Shown here in pieces: positions 11,591 through 24,956 of a stretch of 64,000 nt of DNA. This DNA comes from Metellina segmentata (taxonomy: Eukaryota > Arthropoda > Arachnida > Araneae > Tetragnathidae), in NCBI GenBank assembly GCA_947359465.1, contig OX375878.1, forward strand, positions 78,908,416 to 78,972,415, read 5' to 3'. Under the pieces are notes generated by a model that saw only the letters and a list, made by a program, of their open reading frames with translations, was not told where the DNA came from and searched no databases. Position 1 is the first letter of the stretch; each line of letters starts with the position of its first letter. The translations under genes were made by a program, and so were the position numbers.

Positions 11591-14500
11591 CGAATCCCAT
11601 TTGGTAAAATATTTTAAACCTCTTTTGGTTTATATCAGAGTCGAAAACTGTGCTGTAGTGGTCAGTTTATGGTGCCAAAACCGTTCTCCAAACTGTCCCC
11701 CTTTTCTGGGTAAGGGACAATTTGTGTTTCCTATTTGGATCCTCGTTCCCCATGGAGTAATACTAACATTTTGTTGAACTAAAAACACTTTGGGGGGGGG
11801 GACAGTAAAAGATAGAATTAAAAACTATATATTTTTAACGAAATAGCTGTAAAAAATAATTTCTTTGAAGTGCTTCTTATTTTCAGATGTTGTTTATTAC
11901 ACTTTTTTTTTATCTATGCAAATATGAGTAATTATGTAAATTTGTAAATAATGTTTTTGTATGTACTGATAGAAAGTCCCAAGGCGATAACTTTTTAATG
12001 TTAACCCAACTTGTTAATATTAAATTGAAATTTATTTCTTCCGTCATAAAATTCCATAATTAAGTTATATAATTTGTTTATCTATTGAACAAGAAAGTTG
12101 GTGAAGAGAAGTAGATTGTTTTTAATAGTTAATTCAGTTGAATAAATTTATTACCCAAATTAAGCGAATCGGGCTATTAAAAATACTGTCAGGTCATCAA
12201 TATAATGAAAAGAATTAAGAAGTTAAGAAATATGTGTGTGTGCTGTGTTTTCTCTGTATATACATTTTTATTATTGCTATAAAAACAATAATTTTATTTT
12301 CAACCAATAATAAGCTTTTGAATATAAAATAATTACTAGATTGTGCTTTTGGTATATTCTTGAATTCAATTAAAAATTAGCATTTCCCTATTTTTGTATG
12401 ATTCCTAATCAAAATTTATACAAAAATGTAAAAACAATTAAAACATTAATTTATCCTAGACATATCTACACTCATCAAATACGCATTACTGTTAGTACTA
12501 CTGTCGATGCTTATCAGTGTTTACAAATCTGAAAATAAAATATGTTCAGATTATATCCTCGCGCGAATTCGTAAACCAACCCCTCAAAAATATTTGCACC
12601 ACAAATTTAGTTCTACTACAAAATTAAAGGAGAATTGTACTAAGCATAATTTTGAACAGCTCGTCTAAAAATTTATATTAACAGTTATTGGAAAGCCTTC
12701 TGAAGAGCATGGTGAATCTGCTTTTCAAGTTCATTGCTTTTCTTTCTCTAAAACTAATTTCTGGGCAGAAATAAGAATTACAACAATAAATTCTCTCAAA
12801 AATGTTGTCAATAAACTCCTACGTTGAAATAAATAAGGTAGAAATCATAATTGTCAAATTTTAAAGATATTAATCAAGTTTGAATAGTGTGTAAAGATAA
12901 TCAATTTACATTTTGTGTACATAGTTAAGCATTAATTTCATTCATCCTAATATTTGTCTCTTTAATTTCTTAAAGAGAAATAAAAATATTTTACAAATTG
13001 CTATTCATTTATAAAATTACATGATCTTTTAGATTAAATGGTATGTGAAACATGCAGTAAAAAAAGCGATCATCTCAATCTCCTTATTCTGAAAAAGTAA
13101 AAAGAAAACACAAAATTGTCTACATATTCCATGCTTATAATGTATTGTAAAATTTAAATTATTTTGTTGTGCGTTCTGTTTGAAAGAGGTGAATTATTAG
13201 GTTATTGTTAACCTCGTTGGTCAAGATATAACCTTATACCAAGTACACAAGCTCATGTTATACCTGTCGCATAGCAATAAATTCGTGATCACCCAAGACC
13301 AAGAGACATCAATACATTCTAAAACATGGGAAGGAGTTACTGGGTATGGGAACGTGTGTAAGATGTGCATTTCTTAACTCTTTTTACAAAACTGATATAC
13401 CTTATGTGCCTCCTTCTGAGTGTTGCCAGAGCAGTCTGGTTAAACTCTTAGCAACCATATTAGTATTAGTAACTAGTCATAAGTATATATTATAACTAGT
13501 AGTTTAACTTATAGATTGGAGCATTGTAACTTTAAACTACCTTGTAAACATAATTTATAACAGCGATAGCTCTCTAAAAAAGAAATAGTAAAAACTGTCC
13601 ATGGACCTCAAGAATTTTATTAGATTTTTGTAAGCATTTTTATTTGAAATCTGTTTCTTAAATATATCTAAATTAAATCAGCGGCATTCCTTTTCTTGAA
13701 GTTCCATCCAGTATTCCAACTTTAATTCAAGTCATGTGAATATTTCGATGGCTCATAACGCTTTCTTTCAAATTAACCTGATAATACTTATAAACGTAGG
13801 ACCTCAAATAAAAAGTGGTATGAAATTGATGCGCAACGGATGATACAAAAATATTCAAGAAACTGCAAGACACTTTTGAACTACAAGTTTTTGGCAGTTT
13901 AAAAACTCCATACTAAATTAATACGTGAATAGCATCGAAAATGAACAGTTCTGCTATTCTTGTACACAATAAAATTAAATTAATTGCATAAAACAACAGC
14001 AAAGAAATTAAAACCTAAACATTTCCATCGATAGTTTTACTAAATCACTGAAACTAGAGTAAGCGATTTGTTGTTTCAAAAATGCAATATATATATTACA
14101 ATATAAATATTAGATAACTGATTTAGCCAATTTAAAAATTAGATATCCGTTTAGAATTCAACTTAAAATAATCTATGCACTTTTAAAATACTACAATTCC
14201 TAATCAAGTCTCATTCATCAAAAAAGATCCGTTATAATCTACAAAAGTAAGTATTCATCTTTTAAATATCAGGTGAGAAATAAGAACTCGTTTAATAGAG
14301 TAGAAAAGCGGTAATGCATGTAATTCAACCGAAGTGGACGTTTAATATTTTGGCATTCAGATAGCACATTTAAGGAATAGTTTAATACAATCCCATAACG
14401 CGTGCCCCCTTTTCTGAATTGTATTTTTTGACGTACCTCTTTAGTGTAAATGAAGTGTAAAGATTTAATCCAATAAAACATTTCGTACTAACTATAAAAT

Positions 14501-15934
14501 TTTGTTAGAAACATAAAAATAATACTTAAGGAGCACATTATTTTTATTTTGAATTCGATTGTTTTTCATCGCGAATCTGAAAAATAGCAAGTTAAATATT
14601 TTGTCTAATTCACCAACTTTTTCGTATAAAAAGAGTACACAAATTGAAGTCCGCATCTCACCTCAGCTTTCGCGAAAAACTGCAACATAAATGTTATCAA
14701 TGTTCGAACACAATCTATGAAAGATTTTAACGTTTTCAGGGTTTAATCTTCACACAGCAACAAAAGAAAATGTGGATGAAAACGCAACTTCTAAAACAAA
14801 AAAATATATGGATAAATTATATGCTTCCCCATTAACTGAAACTAAGTTCTTTTCTGTGCGATGTCCCTACAGTTAGTTAACCCACAATTCAAACTATTTT
14901 ATATGAAAGCTTTAGTTTGTTTACAAAGAGATAAACGATGCTAAAAACAAAGCCACTCTTATCTAGAAATATTTTTCTATTTGGGGATAGGTTATAATCG
15001 GCGTCGAATAATTCGTAAAAATTTAAAATTGTTCTTATCGTAAAATCTCAGAAGTCATTAATCATATTAAGGAGGTGGTAACCTCAAAATTCTACACATT
15101 GGACCAAAAATTCGAGATACATTTTAGCTCATACACTACTCTGATTCTTCTTAAAACTAAACGATATTTTTCTTGATTCAAAAGCTACATTTTAAGACGT
15201 ATTTAAAAGCTTTTAAGCTTAGTTAGATCTATTTAAACTCCATGTATGCCAGTCTATTGTACCAGGTGACTTGAATTGGTTTTCCCAACTTTAAAACTTT
15301 TCACATGATTCCATTATATTTACTACAAATTTTCCGATACTATTTATTAACTAATTTTAAGTAAACCTGTGTACAGGTTTTGGCACCCTGATAAAAAAAT
15401 GCAATCAAATGAAGGATGAAAAGTTGCATGATGGAAAGTTGATGAAACTAACTTAGAGTTTAATACCAGAATTTCAAATTTATATGACGTTACATAGTAA
15501 AATTCGAGTTAAGTTTTACTTGCGTATTTATATTACATTAATATATGACGAAAGGAAAAAATTACTTGAATTTTGAATCGCATCAAACGTTTGCAGGTAT
15601 TCCATTGTATAGTATGTTTCATTCAAAATGCTTATAATAAAAAAATTACCAATTATGTAAATTTCCACGTGTTTTACAATTGTATACTATAACTATGCCA
15701 CTATACTATCACTATCACTATGCCATTATTATAACTATGCCACTTCACAAAATAATTGAATCAGTAACAAAAGAAGCTATTTGGGACATCATTCATCATC
15801 ATCATCATCATGAAAAAAACTGATTAATTTATAAAATACATTAATTAAGTTAGCCTACAATAATCAGAGATGGGAACGCCATCGATAATCATAGATACAA
15901 TAATCAGAGATCGAGAATCAATCACTTCGGGATT
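11591..15934. other. Long intergenic stretch, nothing recognised
   Basis: AT-rich sequence with a G-run near 11790 and scattered A/T-runs. No conserved exon, RNA gene or family-level repeat was found. The longest open frame (14269-14481, minus) has no recognisable domain. Confidence 0.4.
15793..15811. repeat. Short (ATC)n microsatellite
   Basis: About six uninterrupted ATC units. A separate (AT)n run of about 17 bp lies at 16333-16349. Confidence 0.8.
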
Positions 15935-16003
15935 GATACCAAATCGTCGCCAATAGCTTACTGTGTTACTACAGTGCGACATTTATTAACTACCTAGCAT
16001 TAA
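15935..16003 (+). repeat. SINE-A 3'-end fragment
   Basis: It contains GTCGCCAATAGCTTACTGTG, then GTGCGACATTTATTAACTAC, which is the 3' signature of SINE-A. The head is missing, as expected for a 5'-truncated retrotransposed copy. Confidence 0.6.
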
Positions 16004-17915
16004 AAATCCCGTATTTACTAACGATATGGGTCAATATACTGTATTTAAATGTAATGCGTATAGTTTTTAATTTAAGGTTGTATTACCAATAATTAAGTTT
16101 ATCATAATAATTAAGTACATGAGATAAATTTTCAGTATAAACAAACGATGGGAAGACGATAATTTTACCTCTAGTTACCTATTACAGATTAAGCACAGGA
16201 AGCACGTTCTACCACAAAAAACTAGCGCCATCTACATTTAGCTTTACAAAAAAGTCTCAAATTGTCTTACTCGAGGAACAATAGACATCGAGCCATATCA
16301 AAGGTTTGATTCCCCTATTATTATTTCTAAGCATATATATATATATATAATGAAGCACTGTAATTTTCGCAGCATTTCCAAACAATTCATTACATTTTCT
16401 TCATATTGCTATTATGCCGTAAGGCAAACATATCCATAGTTAAAGTTGAGATTCTTAAAACACAAATTTTCAATAAATACTTTTCTAAGATTTAGCGAAA
16501 AAGAATATTACTTATGAGGCAACTGAAATAAAATATCTCAAATGTGCAAAAGCACTTAATAAAGATTAATTAAATTTGTTTTTATAATTTCATATAATGT
16601 CAGCAAAAAAACTATTTTTTGAACATTACTGCAAAATTAATTATAAAAATGAGCTTATAATTCATTTTGTAAATTTTCGTTGGACGTGAATGACTACATT
16701 ATCAAAACTAAAGCATAGAAACTGGAAATAAGTTAGTAAACTAAATTTAATGCACACAATAACAAGACATTAATTTAGCTCTCAAAAATGCAAACACAAT
16801 GGAGCACCTAATCATACTGTCTACATTCCTGAAAAGACACACAAAGCATTTGTGACATTTAATTTTAACAACTTTAACAAACAAAAAATTTTCTAACAGC
16901 AAACATAAAATCCACTGTCTTAAGAAATAAATTTTTCCCCGGAAATATGCCATTTATTTGTATATTTATTAAGAGAAAAATAATGCATAGCAATACAAAA
17001 TTCTTAGAATTATCTTCTTGAATTAAATATTCTCCATACCGAGAGTAGTTCATTATGTCTCCCTTCTCTGGAAAAGTGACGCAACTAATGAAAGATTTTC
17101 AATTGACGAACCAAATCTGGATCAATGTTACAAATTTCTAATAGAATTTCAAAAGCTTTCTTTTAAATTTAAAGTCTATAGTTTTTCAATCAATCATGTA
17201 TCATTACTTTTTTGGGTTGAGCGAAGACTTTTCAATCTATAATGTAAAACTAATTTTTTGACTCATTTTTCTTCAGGAAGTGCGATCTGTTTTTTTTTAT
17301 ATCCCGTTGCTTTAGATAAATTTTATAAGAGCATAAAAAAAAAATTCTAATTCGGCACTCTAGTATGTGGAAACACGCTTCCAATTTTTAACGAAGATGA
17401 GCAGCGAATGTTAAAAACTTTCTTTAATAATTAAAAGCTAAAGCTTTCCAATCTTTCATGTAAGATGTACTTTTTGGGACATTTTCTTTCCTAGGTGCGA
17501 TTTGTTTTTAATATCTAATAATATTGCATACATTTTATAAGAGTACAAAAAAACTTTTTCGAATTTAATACTACTAATGTATGGACACATGCTACAAATT
17601 TCTAATAAAATATGAACAAATGCCATTCAAAATGAAAAATAAAATATACATCGAGATTTCGAGCATTTTTTTTTCTTTCCTAAAAAACGTTATTTTGAAT
17701 TTGTCACTTTACTCGATCAGAGAGCATTTGTTATTTTTTTGCTATCACTTACACAAATTATCTGATAAGGTAAAATATAAATTAGAAAGTAAACGCAAGT
17801 AAAACTTCCTTCGAGTTCATCACTTTCCCAACTTATTCACTTTAACAAGAAAACAACAAAACATTCAAACAACCAGCTCCTTCAAATTACAGTCCGAAGA
17901 AGAAAACAATCCTAC
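16004..17915. other. AT-rich DNA, possible intron
   Basis: No feature recognised. If the candidate first exon at 17916-18011 is real, this stretch would be the start of its first intron, as the gene would run leftward. Confidence 0.35.
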
Positions 17916-18011
17916 CTGAACCAACTTCTGTTTCAAAGCAGATGACTCGGAAAGTTTGGGGTGCCAAGGCAGGGTGGAGGAGAGGAAGAAGACGAGCAGT
18001 GTCCAGAACAT
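17916..18011 (-). CDS. Candidate first coding exon with signal peptide (partial gene)
   Basis: The minus strand reads ATG at 18011 and 32 codons that begin MFWTLLVFFLSSTLPW, a short N-region followed by a hydrophobic core typical of a signal peptide. The frame continues with a polar stretch to ...KQKLVQ and ends at CAG|GTAGGAT, a good splice donor. The segment adjoins a GC-rich island that is unlike everything around it, as expected for a 5' UTR and promoter. An in-frame ATG also exists at 18155, which would add 48 residues, but its encoded sequence is Arg/Gly-rich and looks like UTR. The rest of the gene would lie to the left, possibly beyond the window. No downstream exon was recognised, so identity is unknown and the call could be wrong. 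Confidence 0.4.
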
Positions 18012-18320
18012 CTCGAACGTCCTCCTGTCGCGATCCCCGCTGCCCAAGAGCGGGATAGCCCCCTCTTGCTCCACCTTCCGCCGAGTTCGCGTCGGCGCAA
18101 AGGTGAGCCCCCGACGGCATGCCGGTGGGACGCCCCTGCCCTGCGAGAAAAACACCTTGTCCCAAGCAAATTGGATACACTGATGTTTAATGGCCGAATA
18201 AATAGCGCTTATTGATTGAAACTAATTCCGGTTGATTAAAAGTGGCGACGGCTGTAAATAAAGAAGGGGGTGACGACATGGGGGGATGCTTTCACCCGCG
18301 GATGAATTCAGTTTTGAATT
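18012..18320 (-). promoter_or_regulatory. GC-rich island, possible promoter and 5' UTR
   Basis: GC-rich and CpG-rich DNA in an otherwise AT-rich region, just upstream of the candidate exon at 17916-18011. Frames on both strands are open because of composition and are not evidence for protein. No TATA box is obvious. Confidence 0.35.
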
Positions 18321-19575
18321 TACAAGGTTGATCGTATGGTCTCGAAAACAAATATAAAAGATAGGAAGATGGATCAACAAGCAAGTATGTGTACAAAGAG
18401 AGAAAATAAGAGTCGGAGTTTAAACTTTTTGTTGACGGCGGTTGGCATCAAAATTTCTCCCCATAAAAATGGTGGTCGATCTGTTCAAACGTGGACCCCG
18501 TTCGCTCTAATGAGAAAATTTTCCTAAAATAGATATATTTATAATTAGCCTTAAAAAGTGCAAGCTTTCTGAGAAGTGAGTTTTATTTATTTTTTAATGA
18601 AAAGTTAGCCTTTTTAATCCAAAAAAGAATATATTCTTATTCATGTCTAAAAATTTAAAAGAAAAGATTTTGGATTACAGAAAATTACTGGACCTTCAGC
18701 AATAGTTACATATGTTATCTAAAACGATTGTTTAAATAGATAAAGACAGATAAGTAGTTAATAGAGATAGATTAGTAGTGTAAATAGTAAGTGTAGTCTA
18801 CAGGAAACATCCCATGAAATTTACATAAAGAAAAAGTTTATTAGATTAATGTTGTCACATTGTTCTTTCACATGCCGATAGACACTGTAAATAAGTGGTT
18901 TTGCACAAAAACATATATCGAGATAGATTAATAGTTTCGCGCCCCTTTTCAGGCCGATATTTCAAGTTTTTAACCCGAATCACAAATAATGGTAATAACA
19001 AAAACGATAATAGAATATGAATATTTGCTATTGATACTCTTACGGTGTTTAAGAAGACTGGGTATCACAAAAAGTTCCAACCATTTGATTTTGTCAGTTC
19101 ATAAATAGTAAAAATTACTTTATTCATTCATCTTTAGGCATTCCCTAGCCCTTTTATCTGAATTAATTAGCAAATTATGCATTTTAAAATTTTGCAAAAA
19201 CTGCTGTTCATTTCGTTTACAATGTAATAATTATCAGCGAACAATGGAACTTAAAACAATATATCAGGTAAAACTTCAGTGTGAAAAAATATCTTCAAAG
19301 AATTCTTCAACGTAGAACCTTGTGATAAACAATAAATTTATTTTATACAAGTACTTTTAATAAGTGACTCAATTTGCCGTATCACACAACTTTTTCATAC
19401 GAAATTCAGAAGAATTTGGAACATAAAATTCATGATAAGTTGTATCAATCGTCAGTCATTCCTAAGAACATGCATTCACGCCAATCGTTCCTGATACACG
19501 AACGTTTTGCATCGAATGGTTTCTTACTATGATTGGTTAATCGTATTTGGTATGCATAATGGGTACCTCAGCAGA
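18321..19575. other. Intergenic DNA, nothing recognised
   Basis: AT-rich sequence without conserved frames or recognised repeats. Confidence 0.4.
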
Positions 19576-20060
19576 CTCCCTACCCTACCCCCCACAGTTG
19601 CGAGTTCTAAACTCAATCCAACAACCGATCGTCGTGTACGTGGGGTTGATGCACGTTAAATGTGTCGTGGCCTCAAATGTCTTCACGTTGGCATGGTGTA
19701 GAAGTTTGGAGTGCTAGCTTTGGTGTTGACCTCGTCATCTGACCTTGGTTCGAAATTACGAGGTGTTGGCCTATGATCTTCCTCTTTGGTATTTATCTTG
19801 GAGTCGCCAATATCCTTTAGCGTTCAGTTCGTTGTTAATTCAACAACCTACCCCATGCTTCTTATTTTGAGGTAAGCATCCAGTCCAAATAATAGTGAGG
19901 CGCAGTAGGTCCTTGCGAATGGTGTGTATTTAGGGCTCGTCAATGGCCCTTCGTGTTCAGTACGTCGTTAATTCAACTACCTCTACCCCATTCTTCTTAT
20001 TGACGTTAGCATCCAGTCCATATAATAGTGAAGTGCAGTAGGTCCTTGCGCATGGTACAA
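19576..20060 (+). repeat. SINE-A copy with duplicated 3' flank
   Basis: The SINE-A body runs from the tRNA-like head (GCGAGTTCTAAACTCAATCC) through GTCATCTGACCTTGGTTCGA and AATTACGAGGTGT to GTCGCCAATATCC and GTTAATTCAACAACC. After it, a segment of about 80 bp with CATCCAGTCCAAATAATAG and CGCAGTAGGTCCTTGCG (19842-19924) is repeated at 19970-20055, each copy following a SINE-A-like tail. The arrangement suggests tandem duplication of tail plus flank. Confidence 0.6.
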
Positions 20061-20519
20061 GGGAGTACTCTCTTCATTTTCCTTCCTTTGTCATCAAGTT
20101 CATTGACGGCCATCAAGCTCGAAGACAGCATTGTGGTCATCCATACATGGCTGTCAAGATTTTGTGCAATCTTTTGGGTTCCTTTTTTAACTTAGGGCTA
20201 AAAATAATTCGCATGGTATCGTCTTTGCGGAAAAGAAATAGTTGTATAACAATAATTTTGTCTATAGCTAAACATAAGATTTTTTTTATTTTTATCGAAT
20301 CTGGGCTCTCTAGTTTTCAATGTTTCACTATTCTACTGGGGAAGACCAAAGGGGCTCCGGATTGCCCCCTGGTAGAAATCACTAACAGAATGCGGCTATT
20401 AGACTTACATCGGGAAAAGATGTTCAACTACTTAGCAATATGTACAAGTTAAAGTTAGTAAGAAATGCATAAAGGAATAATATAAATTGACAGCAGTGCT
20501 TTTAGTTTAAATTACTCCC

Positions 20520-20747
20520 ATTGACCCTCATAATGGTTGTCTCGATGAGATGTTTCATCATTATCAAATCTAACAAGATATTTCTAACAAGAAATCTCGT
20601 CATTAGAAGTAGAAACTGACCAGATATTGATCGTGTCATCATAAAAAATATATATCCGCAATAGTTTGATAACGAGATAGCTCGTCATTAGCAAAATTAG
20701 TCAGGTCTTGATGTACGAAATATCTCGTCAAAACTACTTGGAGGATT
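20520..20747. mobile_element. Palindrome MITE, copy 3
   Basis: The ends are TTGACCCTCATAATGGTTGT at left and ACTACTTGGAGGATTA at right. Inside, several diverged forms of ACGAGATATCTCGT occur (GATAACGAGATAGCTCGTCA, GAAATATCTCGTC, GAAATCTCGTC). It is longer than the other two copies and more diverged. Confidence 0.5.
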
Positions 20748-20972
20748 AGAACAAAAAACATACTCTTCATAATAATCACATATTCAGATGACAGGTCAGG
20801 CTACACTTCGAATACAGTTGTAGTCGACGTCATAAAAATAAACTTTTAATAATTCATAATTTAAAACATAATCAATTTATAACTTAAATAATGTTTTTAA
20901 AACGGGTTGAAGAAAATAGGATTTTGTTATACTTAAATTTTAGCTCACTTCTAAACCGTCATTTAACATCAC

Positions 20973-21112
20973 TCGGTTCAACAAGCCATGGTTCGAATCC
21001 TGATCCAGGTGTGGATATACGTAGTGGTTCAAAATCTACTGTAGACCGCAGAATAGTCTAATTAGCTCTCGTGTAGGAAAAAAATACACCGTAGAGCGAC
21101 GAACAAAACCCT
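20973..21112 (+). repeat. SINE-C (tRNA-derived), copy 2
   Basis: It includes a B-box-like ATGGTTCGAATCCTGATCC, then GTGGTTCAAAATCTACTGTA and TCTAATTAGCTCTCGTG. It is collinear with 9905-10060. The A-box part is weak. Confidence 0.5.
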
Positions 21113-22211
21113 TAACATGAAATACTCCTTTTTGTAACAGTTTTTGGACATCTTTTGGATTTGTTTGATAACATTTGATAACAAATGAATAATGCATATC
21201 ATTCTCTTTTTCAAGACATTAACAATAACTAAAGGTACATTATATACCATTTACTATGAATTCTTATCTTCAGTGACATTTAGTACTCAAAAGCACTTAA
21301 ACAGAATACTAAACAGAAAAGGTTAGATTATTTTTAAACCAAAAAGTTTGTAATCGAAAAATAAAGCATTGTTAGTGTAACTTAGAAAAACTTGGTATTT
21401 ATGTTTCGTTAACTGTATTACTTATCGATCTTCAAAACCCGTATTTAAATACCGGTTTTTAAACCCTACTTACAGTCTATATCAATATCTGATATAAAAT
21501 AACAATTTAATCTAATCGAAAGAAAGGAAAACTGTTGTTCCTGAAGAGCAAAACATAGCGAGAGACGAGGAAGTCTATCTGTCATTTTTCTTTCCTCTTT
21601 CGAAAGCGACTGGAAAAACTCTTTACCTTTTAACAAATCCTCGGAATGATTCGATTTGCGGAATACACTACTCTTAAGGAGTGCCTAAAAGTGGTAATCC
21701 CCTTTTTGGGATGCGCCATTTAGCAGTAAAAAGCGAAAAGAACAAGGAGTGGGGGGAAAGAGAGATAAAAAATAATCCTTCGGTGGTTTGGGTTTAGCAA
21801 AATTTTAAGAGACGAAACGGAAAAAAAAGAGGATATTTTTCTCGGGATTATACGTAAAAGTGACTATAGTTTTAGGGGAAACTTTCGCAGACTTTTTGGA
21901 GATTCGTTTTGACACACAAAAAGGCGCATTTTTTCCCACCACAAAGTATCTTTCTGTGATTTCAAATATTTCGAACACAATGTGTTCAGAATAATTGAAA
22001 ATGTCCGAATAAATGTGATTCGTTTGTGGAATTTTATTCCTAAAGAAAGGAAATTGGAAGACTTTAAAATATCTTTGATTTTCCTTTTTTGGAAAGCACA
22101 TTTGTAGTTTTTAATCCTTCTGTGTGTAGCATGTAGATCACTAGTGATTTAAAACATGACCATTCACATTCATATTTTTATCAAGAAATTATTAAAAAAG
22201 TCAAACTCTCG
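21113..22211. other. Intergenic DNA, nothing recognised
   Basis: No conserved gene. The 98-codon minus frame at 21805-22101 is Phe/Lys-rich and has no recognisable domain. Confidence 0.4.
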
Positions 22212-22353
22212 AATAACTTCGTTTGTCATTTGTAAAAATATGTAAAAATACTTTTATTTGACCGTCAAGTTTTGTAATAACTCTTTTATAAAACTTGATG
22301 GTCAAATAAAAGTATTTTTATATATTTTTATAAATGACAAACGCGAAGTTATT
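22212..22353. mobile_element. Foldback MITE or long hairpin, about 65-bp arms
   Basis: The left arm (GAATAACTTCGTTTGTCATT ... TTTGACCGTCAAGTTTTGTA) pairs with the right arm (TAAAACTTGATGGTCAAATA ... GACAAACGCGAAGTTATT) with few mismatches round a loop of about 12 bases. It has the size and near-perfect symmetry of a small foldback element. A transcript would also fold like a microRNA precursor, but the symmetry to the very ends favours a MITE. Confidence 0.7.
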
Positions 22354-22609
22354 TCCTTCGTGCTATGTTTCTAAAATCTTACCACACGGATACGAACACA
22401 CGAAAGCGAAATTTCAAAGTGTGATGCATGTTATCATTTCTGTAATCTATACAGTAATACTTTGTTCAGTTTGGAAAATTATTTTCCTAACCAATTACAA
22501 ATTTATTCAGTCATAACTAACATTAGATTAATTAAATTTAAAATAAAAATGATTGAACAAATGACAAGACATTATCATTTCACGTGAATTTCGACTGTGT
22601 CGAACCACT

Positions 22610-23120
22610 ACGTTTATATTAGGGTCTGGCGGCTTTACGGCGACAGACTGCATGATTCCTACATTATGCATCGCCTAACTGGTCCGTCACCTAGTGTTAT
22701 AGTACGGGGGGGGGCAATAAATTCTACTCCCGGACCCGCCTAGTACGCATTGCCAAAACACTAAACATATCTGGTTTTTGAACCTGTTGGAGCCTCTTTG
22801 AAGTTTTGGAGCCTTTTTCTTTATCTCCAGGGTTTGCGTGTGGCCAGTTTTTAACCGGGTTGTGTGAGAAATCATATGACATGCAAACAAACAACAATTC
22901 CTTAATGTCCACCAGGTTTCGCTTCTTATATGGCCCACCTGTTCACCAGATCTAGCGCTATCCATCGAAAACATCAGGTTTATGTGTGCCTAACGACTGG
23001 CACACCACAGAACACCCAAGTCTATGCCAGAACTTTGTCAACGTGTGAAAGCAGCATGAATAGACGAGCATCCAAACTCATAAAAAACTTATTTCATTTA
23101 ATGCCGAGATTTATGTATTA
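22610..23120 (+). pseudogene. Tc1-like transposase relic (C-terminal part)
   Basis: A plus-strand frame near 22920-23080 reads WPTCSPDLALSIENIRFMC, then RLAHHRTPKSMPELCQRVK with a stop between. This matches the WPxxSPDLxPIExxW block, which carries the third catalytic residue of Tc1-type transposases, and the helix after it. The upstream half is scrambled by stops and shifts. No terminal repeats were found, so borders are approximate. Confidence 0.5.
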
Positions 23121-24954
23121 GCGATTGCTGGCTATACAAAATACTGCTTTCTTTGTTCTCCACAAGTCAAACTAAACTATAATTTCAATCATTTCACCCT
23201 TGTGTGTTATGGTATTTGTACATACTCTTATATCACCAGTCCATGGTGATACATTTTGGAAGACCAGCAGTGTACAATACATTGATGTCATAAACTCATA
23301 ACTAACAATATTTTTAGTGCCAAAAAAAAATTTCAGACTAATGATTTTTGTTCGGCAAATATGCCTAAACGTATTATATATACGCTTCCTATGACAAAAA
23401 TATCATTTGTACATTATTTCAAGGGAATACAGTTTCGTACTAAATACCATTTTTTTAATGTAAATTTAGTTGTAAGCACGCGTAAAATCATATGATGATA
23501 TGATGAAGCAAATAATTCTGAAAGTTAAAAAAATACCATTCGCAGAGAAGAAAAAGCAATTGATGGGAAACAGCATTGAATCAATAAATCAATCGATTTT
23601 TCTGTCACTGAATTGGTTATTAACCACAGATGGACTTCGGAGATCTTGCTTAAAAAGTAGTTCGTAATAACTGGTGACGTATAATAACGACTTTTCCTAC
23701 ATCTCCAAAGAGTGCTGGTTGAATAAGAAATATCGAAAATCTTGTCGGGCTTCCTTTTCTGTATTTTTTAAATAAGAATCCATTAGAATTACTAGTAACT
23801 GTAAAAATGCAAGCAGCTATATTAAAACACTTCAGTGTTACGTCATAGTTCAGGTACACCTACCACCATTCCAATAATTAAAAACAATACCATATTATGG
23901 AACAAACTTGGAAATGATTAATCATAGTGCAATAGCACGTGCTGCAGTTTAAACACCTGCTAATAAAGTGTTTGCTTATCACAGGACAAACATTAGTATT
24001 GTACGTGACATAAAAATCCTCCTCCTTTCTCTACATCCTTATTTCAGATCCAGTATCATGTTTAATGGTGTGTCCTAATTAAATACAAATATGTATTACA
24101 AGTACTCAATCGTGTGTATGTGTGCCCATTATTCGTTCAATTATAATTATTGCTATTGATAAACTTTTATTTTAGACTTACTTTTCTCAGTTACATTTAC
24201 TAAAATACATAAAAGTCTATTTTCACCTGAAGTACTATTTATTAAGCTTGTACATTGAACAGTTTTAAGAAGTATTGCACAGGGTGTAATACTTGCAACA
24301 CGAGATTCGTATCTTCTAGAAGAAAACTGTCTCAACTCGAAAATACAAATTTTCAGAAAAGTGGTTTATCAGATTCTAATTGCTTCCAACCTTTGGGTTT
24401 GGTTTTCCTATTTAAAACCTTTATCTTCCTATTTCCAACCAACAGTTTCCAATTTTGCTAAATACGGGTTCATTTATTGGCAAGGATATTAATTATTTCA
24501 TTCTTTCATATTATTTTTTCACCTGAAACGTAAAAAGGAAGGGGGTAGTTGAACTTAAACTTACCATTCATTATTATATAGTTATAAGGGAAAATGATAA
24601 AATACTTCCTATTTTAGCAGGGTAACACGCTGATCCATTATTTTGAAAAATCTTATATTATGCGTCACCCAAATTGCCTCTTATAAAAGTTTTAGATGGC
24701 AACGAAGGTTCTTAGTATATTTCAGCATTCAAAGTACCATCGATAAGTTGGAGCCTATTTACAACGAAAAAGAAAGTGCGTCACCAAAGCATATGGCTGG
24801 GTGAATGCTTCACAGTTCTATTAATTTAATCAAGATGGTATTTTTTCTGAAATTTCACGGGGAATGTGTACAGCCTCAATTGTAATCGTAGGAATTTAAT
24901 TTTGATTTGTTTGAAGATATCACCGATATCCAGTTGTTCTTGCCGTCCACTTTA
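23121..24954. other. Intergenic DNA, nothing recognised
   Basis: AT-rich with no conserved frame or recognised repeat. Confidence 0.4.
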
Positions 24955-24956
24955 TA

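Noticed and set aside
17956..18215. Several overlapping 75-97-codon frames on both strands in the GC island
   Set aside because: Frames stay open because GC-rich DNA has few stop codons. Only the frame with a signal-like start and a splice donor was kept as a candidate.
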